Origin: Chrysochromulina tobinii
Lineage: Eukaryota > Haptophyta > Prymnesiales > Chrysochromulinaceae
Assembly (NCBI GenBank): GCA_001275005.1
Contig: JWZX01003158.1
Coordinates: 1 to 61,938, forward strand
Direction of reading: 5' to 3'
DNA length: 61,938 nt
In this document: positions 30,289-38,232 of the stretch, piece after piece
Layout: the number at the start of each line of letters is the position of its first letter
Position numbering within the stretch: the stretch's first letter is position 1
Position numbers and translations under genes: made by a program
The notes under the pieces: model-generated
Told to the model about the DNA's origin: nothing
Seen by the model: the letters and a program-made list of their open reading frames with translations, nothing else
Databases searched by the model: none

Positions 30289-32648
30289 ACGGCGCAAGCC
30301 GATGGCCGAGGCAGCCGAGGACGACGTTGCGCAGGGCATCGCGTCAGAGGGAGTGGGTACAGTCGGAGCGCCGGCGGAGGTCACGGGCTGGTTCGCGGAC
30401 GTCGTCGGCGCGCGAATGGTGAGGAGCTCCGTCCATGGCCTTCGTTTTCGAAGCTCGGCGGTCGCGGAGTGTGCACGGCCCGTTCGTTGGCGGCCGGCCT
30501 GTTCGAATGCATCGCTCTCTCGACTTGCCAAATTAGGAAGTTCCGCTCCCGAGGCACTGTGCCTTAGCGCGTCGGCGCCCCCTCCCAACTGCTGCATCGC
30601 CGCCGCAAGGACGGCGAGCTGCGCGTCGTCCATCGGGCGAGCATGCAGCGCCGCTGCAAGGGCATCCTCAAGTGCCGCAGCCCCCGCATCGAGCGCCGCC
30701 TGATGTTCAAGCTTGAGGCGCGTCACCTGTGGGGAGAGGGGCGGGGCGCTGTGGTGAGCCCTTGCATGCGCGGCTCCCGCATCGAGCGCCGCCTGATGTT
30801 CGAGCTTGAGGCGCGTCACCTCCGCCAATCAGAGGCAATCAGAGGCAATCAGAGGCAATCAACGAGACTCACCTCCGCCTCGTGGCGCTCCTTGAGCTCC
30901 TTGAGCTCCTGCTGACGTTCCCATTCGAGCTGTGCTCGTATCTCAGCCTCGGCGCTCGCTTGCGTGTGGGAGCGCTTCATCAATCGCACCGCCTCCGCCT
31001 CGATCTCTGCGTGGTCGAGCATCGCAGCCGCGCGGGCGGCGGCCACCTCCTCGTGGCGCTGGAGCATTGATTCGCCCTCGACCCGCGCGCGGTCGAGGGC
31101 CTCCTCCACCAGGTTGTGCCGCAGCTCCTCGAGCGTGCTTGCATGCGCAGCCGCATGCCGCATGGTCGACTCCTCAGCCATCCCTGATTTGGTCATCCCA
31201 GCGAGCGTGCTTCCTAATTTGGCACGCGCAGCCCCAGTTTGGGTGACCATGCTTCGCGGAATGACGAGGCCGCTCGCCGCCGCGACGGCGCCCAGTAGCG
31301 TTGGGGTTGACGAACCTCCGAGCCACTGCCGAGCAGAGGACGGCTGCGCTCCGGCCGAAAACCCTGTGGCGGTCGCCGTGTTGGGCGCCGTGATGGGCGC
31401 TTCCTCCCTCGCCTTCGCCCTTGCGAGGGCGTCGAATCCCGTCGGTCTCTGATTGGCATGTGATTGCCTCTGATCGCCTCTGATTGCAACGGCGTCGAAT
31501 CCCGTCGGCCTCGCAGGCTGGCTACTAGTTTGGATAGCGGCTCTCAGGCCAGAGGGGCCTCCAGCGGCCGCCGCGGGCACAGCGCTGAGCACAGCGCCCA
31601 TAGGTGCGGGTGCTGGTGCGCGCTCGTTCAATGGCGGCCGCCCTGGCAGAGCTTCAGCAGCCATCGAACGTGCGTCCTCGGCGGGCATCGTGCGCAGCAC
31701 GATGAGGCTGAGGGCGGCCGACTCGCTGCTGCCACGTGAGTCGAGAGGACGGCGGGCCTCCCCTAGAACGTACTTGGCCAGCGCCGGGGAGAGCAGCTTG
31801 CCCGTTACTCCAATGATCGCATCACCCACACGGAGCTGGTGCTCGGGCGGGCTCGGCGCGCCCGCGGCTTCGCCGCCGCCGATTCGGAAGCGAGAGGGCG
31901 ACCCGAGCGGCGCACCGGACCGAAAGGCACTCGTGTTGCGCATTGCATCTTCCCAAGGGAGAGTGGAGCCGTTGCTTGGGATGTCCGCCGCCTCTGAGTA
32001 GACGACGAGCAAGTCGCCCGCGAGGGGCATGCGCCGCTTCTCGAGGCACGAGGCGACCGACTCGTGCGAGTCCCGCCGAATCTGCAGGCCCTCGACAAGC
32101 GCCTCGGCCAGCCCGATTTCGACGCCGGCCAGGCTCGCCGAGGGTAGCGTGATGACTCTCGTGAAGGGCGTGTCGGCGTGCCCAAAGCCGCGAGCAGCCG
32201 ATCCGGCGAGCTCGTTGGCGAGCAGCATGTGGACCGCCTTCCACGCTGCAAGGCCACCGTCTTCGCGCTCGAGTGAGCCTCGCCCGAGCAGGGCTGGGAG
32301 TAAGAGGCTGATCATCAGGGCGCTCCGAGGAGCGTCGCTAGCCGAAGGCGCGACGAGGGTGAAGAAGCTCTCGAGAAGGTGCGCCTTGAGCGGCGTGACG
32401 GAGCGCATCACACCGGAGACGCGCGTCTGTGCGGAGGTCAGACCATCAGATGGCGTGACTGCAATCAGCGACGCGGATGCCGCCTTGTCGAGCACAGGAT
32501 CCGTTTCGCAGTCCTGCAGGGTACTCAGGAGGGATGCCGCCGCCTGCGTACGGCCGAGCAGATTTACATGCAGCCCGCTGCTGATGTGCTCATCAACCGC
32601 GGCCGCGAGCAGTGTGGATGAGCTGGACGAGCGTACAAAATCGGGCAT
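29650..32648 (-). CDS. Large coiled-coil/low-complexity protein with a PDZ-like patch
   Basis: Exon 1 (30873-32648, ATG at 32648) and exon 2 (29650-30819) join in phase 0 to give about 981 residues. The first 350 are globular; LRVGDAIIGVTGKLLSPAL with ALSLIVLRTM looks like the end of a PDZ-type domain. The middle is a Pro/Ala linker, followed by a helix (HNLVEEALDRARVEGESMLQ and on) and a Ser-rich, RS-like region with two poly-Ser runs encoded by CTG repeats on the plus strand. The VTRLKLEHQAALDAG segment occurs twice in exon 2, suggesting either a local duplication or a second short intron ending at CCCCACAG (about 30729). The function is unknown. It is head-to-head with GPAT. Confidence 0.65.
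30820..30872 (-). mobile_element. Introner-like intron with 11-bp flanking duplication
   Basis: A 53-nt intron: GTGAGTCTCGTTGATTGCC followed by three more TGATTGCCTC-type units, ending GGCGGAG. The 11-mer tcacctccgcc (plus strand) flanks it at 30816-30826 and 30869-30879, so the intron equals a 42-bp insertion plus one copy of a target-site-like duplication. Splicing joins HEAE to VTRLKLE in frame. Confidence 0.8.
31428..31508 (+). mobile_element. Antisense TGATTGCC element flanked by 18-bp direct repeats
   Basis: A 45-bp core (31446-31490) with tgattggc, tgattgcctc, tgatcgcctc and tgattgc lies between two copies of ggcgtcgaatcccgtcgg. Relative to the host gene it is reversed, has no GTGAGT start and is read through in frame (63-bp period), adding VAIRGDQRQSHANQ to the protein. 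Confidence 0.75.
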
Positions 32649-32848
32649 GAAGATCGCTGCCTCGCCGCAGCCTCTCTCAAAAGACCGTCCATCCGCCCTT
32701 TTCACATTCACAGTTCAAAGCTACAAAAGCTACAAAAGCTACAAAAGCAAACAAAAGTACCCACGCACGCAAGCCAACAGTCAGCATACAGCTCACATTC
32801 CAAAAATGGGACAGAGAGGGTCTGTATTCCTGTGAGTTCTGTATTGGA
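32649..32848. promoter_or_regulatory. Divergent interval, coiled-coil gene / GPAT
   Basis: 200 bp between opposite starts, containing a 9-bp microsatellite (gctacaaaa, three copies plus a variant, 32720-32750). Confidence 0.5.
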
Positions 32849-35119
32849 ATGCGAGGAATCCTTTTGTGGCTCGCGGCTGGTGCCGTCGCCATCTTGCCTG
32901 AGCTGGGAGCGACGCCTTTCGAGGCGCTCTTTGTGGGATCGCTGCTGGTCGCGGCGTGGATCCTGAGCAATATCACACCCAAGCAGCTCATCATCTCCAT
33001 TACCCTGTCCATTATCGAAATCTTCTTCCGCGAGATGGGCGCGCGCAACCAGTTTAAGGTGCCCGGGCCCAATATGCCCACGATCTTCATGTGCGCGCCT
33101 CACGCCAACCAGTTCCTCGACCCGTTTGTGGTGATCAGCGCGGTGGGGCGCACCGACGTGTGCTACCTCGCAGCGGCCAAGTCGATGCGGCTGCGCTTTG
33201 TCGGGCTCATGGCGCGCCTGCTCGATTCGATCCCAGTCGAGCGCGCCGACGACGTCGCCTTCCAGGGACGCGGCACCGTGTGGATCTCGCCCGAGGACGG
33301 CATGACGGTGCTCGGCCGCGGCACCGACTTCACGCAGGCGCTCAAGCCTGGGGACGCCATCGTCGTCGAGGGGCGCGATGGGCCGCTCGCCATCAGGCAG
33401 GTGGTGTCTGACGAGGAGCTGCTCCTCAAGAGGCCAGCGCCGCCGCTGCCCGCCTCCGCCGACGAGGCGGAGTCAGGGGTGGCCGAGTCAGGGGTGGCGG
33501 CCGCGGCCGTGACGGCGGCAGCTCCTGCTGAAGCCGGGGGCTACACACCGTACCGCGTCAACCCGCATGTCGACCAATCGGCCATGTTCGATTCGGTGCA
33601 CGAGGCGCTCAATGCTGGCAAGGCGATCGGCATCTTTCCTGAAGGGGGCAGCCACGATCGACCGGGGCTGCTGCCGTTGAAGGCGGGCGTCGCGATCATG
33701 GCGCTGGGTGCGCTCACCAAGTACCCGCACATGCCTCTCCGCCTCGTGCCCGTTGGCCTGAACTACTTTTCGGGCCATCGCTTCCGCTCTCGAGTCTTTG
33801 TCGACATTGGCGAGCCTCTGACAGTGCCCTCGGAGCTCCTGCCTCGGTACATGCAGGGCGGCGAGGAGAAGCGCGCCGCGACGAGCGAGTTGATGGCGAT
33901 GCTCAACGCGGCACTCTCGGCGATCACCATCTCGGCGCCCGACTATGACACCCTCGAGTTCTTTTGGACGCTGCGGCGCTTGATCAAGTCATCGTCGCAT
34001 GGCCCGATGTCCATCACCGAACAGACCGAGCTCGCACGCCGTTTCGCTGCGGGCTATGAGCGGGTGCTGCCCGACGGCCGTCTATGGCGTGAGACGGAGC
34101 GAGTGCGTAGCGCACGTGAGCGCTGCGCTGAGTACAATCGACAGCTGAAGAGCCTCATGCTGCGCGACTATCAAGTGCACCATGTTCTCACTCACATGAC
34201 GCGCGACAAGGCGCTCTGCCTCTTCCTATGGCGCGCCCTCATGCTACTCGCGGCGACGGTACTCTGGTTGCCTATGACGCTGCTCTCGCTGCCTGTGCTC
34301 ATCTTGACGCGCCTCGTCTCGGCGAGCAAGGCGCGCCAGGCCGTCGTCAAATCGTCCGTCAAGATTCATGGGCGCGACGTCGCCGCCACGTGGAAGGTGC
34401 TCGTGGCACTTGTATTATTGCCTGTGCTTTGGGTGACGTACACGTGGCTGTCGGGCGAGCTCGTTCGGGAGCTCTACCGACGCGGCGGCAGCGGCGGCAG
34501 CAGCAGCGGCGCCGACGACAAGTCCGGGAGCGCCGTGTCCGGGAGCGCCGGTCCGCTCGAGAGGGACACGGGCGCGGCCGTGAATCTCGCGCGGCTGCTC
34601 ACCTTCTTCCTCCTCCCCGTATTCGCGTACGCCTTCATCCTACTCTCCGAACAGATGCTCGCCATCATGCGCTCGTTGCTGCCGCTGCTCGTCATCGCGG
34701 TCTCGCCCGCCAAGGCGCAGCAGATCATTGCGGAGCGCACCAAGCTGCAGCAGGACATGCGCACCCTCGTTGATGATTTGGGTTGGCGGCAAGATTCGTT
34801 CACCGACCTCACCCCGCGCCACACTTCAACCCCCTCCAAGGATCAGCGCTGTGACGAGCGCTGGCCGATGCAGCCATCATCGCAAGGCAACGCGCCTGCC
34901 TTCCCCGCATCGCCAGCTGCCTTGTCCGCCACCGCCTCGACCTCGCAAGGCCACGCGGCTTCCTTACCCCCGTCTCCAGCTGCCTCGACCTCGCCCGTCG
35001 ATGAAGCGCATTCCACAGCGGCGCCGGGGCGCTCGGCGACAGCGGGGTTCAGCGTATCCGTGCCGAGTCCGACTAGGTCACCGACCAGCACGCAGCGAGG
35101 GACGCCGGCACTCTTGTGA
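32849..35119 (+). CDS. Fungal-type (SCT1/GPT2-like) glycerol-3-phosphate acyltransferase
   Basis: 756 residues. The acyltransferase site has the variant block I of this group, APHANQFLDPF (residues 83-93, with His85 and Asp91), and the hallmark FPEGGSHDRPGLLPLKAG (263-280) followed by VAIMALG. Membrane segments lie at about 25-40 and 45-60, then in pairs near 448-485 and 512-535 and at 590-640, as in yeast Gat1/Gat2 of the ER. The enzyme acylates sn-1 of glycerol-3-phosphate (and possibly dihydroxyacetone phosphate), the first step to phosphatidate and triacylglycerol. An insertion at 140-245 separates the blocks. The disordered Ser/Pro-rich tail (650-756) may be regulatory. It is head-to-head with the coiled-coil gene. 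Confidence 0.93.
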   Translation: MRGILLWLAAGAVAILPELGATPFEALFVGSLLVAAWILSNITPKQLIISITLSIIEIFFREMGARNQFKVPGPNMPTIFMCAPHANQFLDPFVVISAVGRTDVCYLAAAKSMRLRFVGLMARLLDSIPVERADDVAFQGRGTVWISPEDGMTVLGRGTDFTQALKPGDAIVVEGRDGPLAIRQVVSDEELLLKRPAPPLPASADEAESGVAESGVAAAAVTAAAPAEAGGYTPYRVNPHVDQSAMFDSVHEALNAGKAIGIFPEGGSHDRPGLLPLKAGVAIMALGALTKYPHMPLRLVPVGLNYFSGHRFRSRVFVDIGEPLTVPSELLPRYMQGGEEKRAATSELMAMLNAALSAITISAPDYDTLEFFWTLRRLIKSSSHGPMSITEQTELARRFAAGYERVLPDGRLWRETERVRSARERCAEYNRQLKSLMLRDYQVHHVLTHMTRDKALCLFLWRALMLLAATVLWLPMTLLSLPVLILTRLVSASKARQAVVKSSVKIHGRDVAATWKVLVALVLLPVLWVTYTWLSGELVRELYRRGGSGGSSSGADDKSGSAVSGSAGPLERDTGAAVNLARLLTFFLLPVFAYAFILLSEQMLAIMRSLLPLLVIAVSPAKAQQIIAERTKLQQDMRTLVDDLGWRQDSFTDLTPRHTSTPSKDQRCDERWPMQPSSQGNAPAFPASPAALSATASTSQGHAASLPPSPAASTSPVDEAHSTAAPGRSATAGFSVSVPSPTRSPTSTQRGTPALL

Positions 35120-35826
35120 CTACCGTGGGTGAGCTGGCACACCGAGCATTTGCCGAGATCCTGAAGCGTCCTCGAACGCGCTCGAATTCCTTGGACCCAT
35201 CCGGACTTGAACGCGGGTGTGTAATCCGCGAAAGAGAAGGAGGCTCACCAAGTTGGGTTGACGTCGTCGTCGTGAAGGCCGTACACGTCGCGTACGGTAT
35301 CGCATGGGGATAGTTGTCTACAGCGCGTATCTGATGTGTCTATTTCACTGAGTTCAAAATCAGGTGGTGAGGATAGTGTGTGAATCCAGAAAGAATACCC
35401 TCCCCTACCCCTTTGGGTCAACCACTGAGTTCAAAATCAGGTGGTGGGGATAGTGTGTGAATCCAGAAAGAATACCCTCCCCTAGCCCTTTGGGTCAACC
35501 ACTGAGTTCAAGATCAGGTGGTGGGGATAGTGTGTGAATCCAGAAAGAATACCCTCCCCTACCCCTTTGGGTCAAGTTTTAACATTCATAACTGAAGAAG
35601 GAATTGAGAAACCAAACGAGACCGCGAGGGGCTCGACGGCAGGGTTCGGGAGGGGGCACTGGAGTGTGCGTGGGGGTGCGTTTTGTGAGCCTGCCAAGCG
35701 GGAGGGCGCGAGGATTCAATGGCGTGACGAATGGTAGACCGAACTGAAGTGTGAAGACATGTCCTCCGTGTGACTGTGAAGAGCATGGTGAACCTCTTTA
35801 AGTCTTTATTTTCCGAATGATCCATC
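35120..35826. other. Intergenic region with tandem array
   Basis: No gene is seen. It is dominated by the 77-bp triplicate at 35346-35576, followed by A/T-richer sequence up to the end of the next minus-strand gene. Confidence 0.7.
35346..35576. repeat. 77-bp tandem repeat, three near-identical copies
   Basis: Copies start at 35346, 35423 and 35500 with only about four differences among them, which implies recent expansion. Each contains cactgagttcaaaatcagg and tgtgtgaatccagaaagaat. There are no spacers, so it is not CRISPR-like. Confidence 0.95.
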
Positions 35827-37600
35827 TCATGGGTGGGCTGGTAAAGTGCTCGACCGGGCAACCGCCACTCTCTCTGTGTGCATTCTGCGCTGTGTGAGTG
35901 TGAGAGGCGTGAGCCACTCGACGGTCCGATTGAGTTGCGCTGCCCCGTGGAGTCGTGAGACAGTTTCTGCGGTGTCGGTGCCATTGATGAAGTACAGATT
36001 TGGCGGGAGGAATGCGTCATCAGCGGAGTAGAACATCCAAAACTCGGCCGGCGTGAGAAAGCGACGCGAGATGGCCACCAACGTCAGCCGTTGCTCTGCC
36101 TCACGCAGATAGGCAGCGAGATACGAAAGGGAGGAGGGCGCCATCACGAAGATATCGGCGTCCACGAAGCGCCTGAGGTCGTCGAGCAGGGCGCCAGACT
36201 GAACGCGGCACTTTGTTCTCGACCCATTCGGCAGGTCACTGGGACACCCATGCGTCCACACATCGTTCGGGTCATCGATTGCCTGTGCCTCTCTGGCCGT
36301 GAGATGGAGCAACACCCCCTTCGTCCCTCGGTTAATATGCTCTTGAGCTGGGCTTCGCACCCCTGACGCAACAGCGAGGCTTTGCTCGGCTCCTTCGTGG
36401 GGACCTCCAAGAGTGTCCAGATCTGCGGTCAGAGCTCCTGCACGCAGAGCTGCGGCGGCGCCGTGATGGGCGCGTCGCCCTGAGGCCAACGGCAACGCGC
36501 CCATCACGGCGCCTCGCGTCCTGTTGCGGAGGTCGCTTGGCTTGCGCGCGGTCTCCGTGCATACAGTCGCGTCAAGCACCGTCTCTTGCATGTCCCCGCC
36601 AGCCTCGACCAAGGCACGCCCCAAGTGCCAGATGGTCGCCGCGACCACAGAGGTGTCCTTGCCATGGTGCACGTCTTGCTTCCAGTCGATAGACGTCTTG
36701 GTGCCATCGCGATGCTTCGTAGGATCGGAGCGACGAGCATGGAGCACGACGGAGATGCGCTGGCGTGAGGCCTCAGATCCGTGCGGCGAGTGTGCAGGGG
36801 AGGAGCCTCGATCAGATGCGATTTCAAATCTCGTCCGGAGGCCGGCTCGCAACGCCCTCGTCACCGCAGCGTAGACTCCACTGTCGGACCATCCCGTACA
36901 GCTCCCACGAGCGATAGTGGTGCAGCATGACGCGAACTGAGCCCTGGCAGACGATGCACATTGGCCCGCTCTCACGCTCCGTCTTGCGACGCATGTACGA
37001 CACTGTTTTCGCCCAGCTCGGTTCGCCGGTCCACCCAAACACATGTCGAAATGAGATGATGGTCCAGTTGCGCGGACAAGCTCCAGCCGACTCCCAAGCG
37101 GATGATGACTCGCCGTGAAGCGAGAGGTTAGGCTTCAAATGCCTGAAGTCAAACACCTTCCACAAATCGAGAGAGTCCCGCCCAGGTGGGATATAGCTCC
37201 AGTTCATCGCACCGGCAATCAGCAGCGCGGACGCCACATCTAGCATGGCATGCCCCAGCTTTGCACCCGTCGTACGCTTTACGACGACTGCAGCACTTGG
37301 CGAAAGTCCGGTAAGCCACGGTGGCGCTTGTTGTGGCGCGGGCGGCAGCGCGAGCTCCTTAGCTCGCTCGAGGTCGGCGTAGCGCATGACATGAGTGTCG
37401 GGGCCGAGAAAAGAGTTCACGTCGCTGGTCGTGTTGCATGGTCGTGTAACGTCAAAACCGTTCGCAGCATCGAGATCGATGCATGCGCGAGGGGACTCGA
37501 GACTCACTTGAGACACTTGACCTAGGGCCGCCGTCCGGTGTGCCTCGCGGCACGCACACGCGCCACTTCTCTCGCTCAATGACGCTGAAGACTTAAACAT
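35827..37600 (-). pseudogene. Glycosyltransferase-like gene with frame breaks
   Basis: The 5' part (ATG at 37600) encodes TTGAKLGHAMLDVASALLIAG, AMNWSYIPPGRDSLDLWKVF and FRHVFGWTGEPSWAK. Near 36880-36890 the sense reading moves +1 to SGVYAAVTRALRAGLRTRFEI, RISVVLHARRSD and, at the end, FVDADIFVMAPSSLSYLAAY. That layout (GAxLGH turn, hxRRxD, ADxFVMxxSSLS) recalls fucosyltransferase-like or NodZ-like GT-B enzymes. A second break is likely around 36330-36420, where another frame reads VPTKEPSKASLLRQGCEAQL. A 57-bp perfect hairpin sits at 36457-36513. It could be a decayed gene, an assembly problem, or a gene with unrecognised introns. Confidence 0.5.
36457..36513. repeat. Perfect 19-bp inverted repeat with 19-nt loop
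   Basis: The left arm ggcgccgtgatgggcgcgt (36457-36475) and right arm acgcgcccatcacggcgcc (36495-36513) are exact reverse complements, separated by 19 nt. They lie inside the glycosyltransferase-like gene next to the disturbed reading frame. Confidence 0.95.
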
Positions 37601-37754
37601 ACAAGGTCACATGAAACGAACGATTTGTTGTCTCAAGCCGGTCTCTTGCGGTCACGCAGCGACCGCAGCTGGGCATGCGCAACTATAGCAGAGGACCCAC
37701 CTCGTGTCCTTTTCTGTGCGGGCCGTAGGGCGCAGCACCCTCCGCAGAGCGAAT

Positions 37755-38134
37755 TTACTTCTTGATGGGGCCGCGAGCCGGTTTGTCCGAGACCTCTGAG
37801 TACGGGAAGGTGGCACCCTTGTCGCAGGGCTTTTCCACCTGCGAACAGCAGTAGACGCACGTTTCAGCGCAGGATTTCCCCAGTGCTACGGTTCAAGGAA
37901 AATGCTACTCACGTTGCAGCCCTTGGCCACGGCAGGGACCTTCTCCGTCATGCCAGCAATGCCCGGACGAATGGCCCAGACCGCCTTCGCCTCCGCAGCG
38001 TTCGCCGCGACGGCGCCGAGAACCAGCGGGCTGGCAGCAAGCGCGCTGAAGACGTCGCGGCGCGTACGCGGCGCCCCGAGCTGCAGTGAGCTGGCGAAGG
38101 CGCAGAGGAGAGCGATCAAGAGGACTCGAAACAT
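37755..38134 (-). CDS. Small predicted thylakoid-lumen protein, two exons
   Basis: Exon 1 (37913-38134) and exon 2 (37755-37838) join in phase 0 across a 74-nt intron (GTGAGT...TTCGCAG). The 101-residue precursor has a signal peptide (MFRVLLIALLCAFASS), a short basic transit stretch starting LQLGAPRTRR, then a Tat-like second signal, RRDVFSALAASPLVLGAVAA, ending NAAEA: the tripartite layout of lumen proteins in algae with secondary plastids. The mature part is about 52 residues with KGCNVEKPCDKG and ends KPARGPIKK. The two Cys (five residues apart) could pair. It may be a small photosystem-associated subunit; I do not recognise the family. Confidence 0.72.
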
Positions 38135-38232
38135 GGGTTTCGACTTTCGAGGTCAGCGAGATGCGTCAATGAATCGTCAAAGTGCAGCGAAGATTACTTG
38201 GAGATTCTTTGTCCCTACACTTTTGGCCTCTA

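Noticed and set aside
35346-35576. CRISPR array
   Set aside because: Direct tandem 77-bp copies without spacers.
35827-37600. Intact glycosyltransferase
   Set aside because: Sense sequence requires at least one, probably more, frame changes, so an intact gene cannot be claimed.
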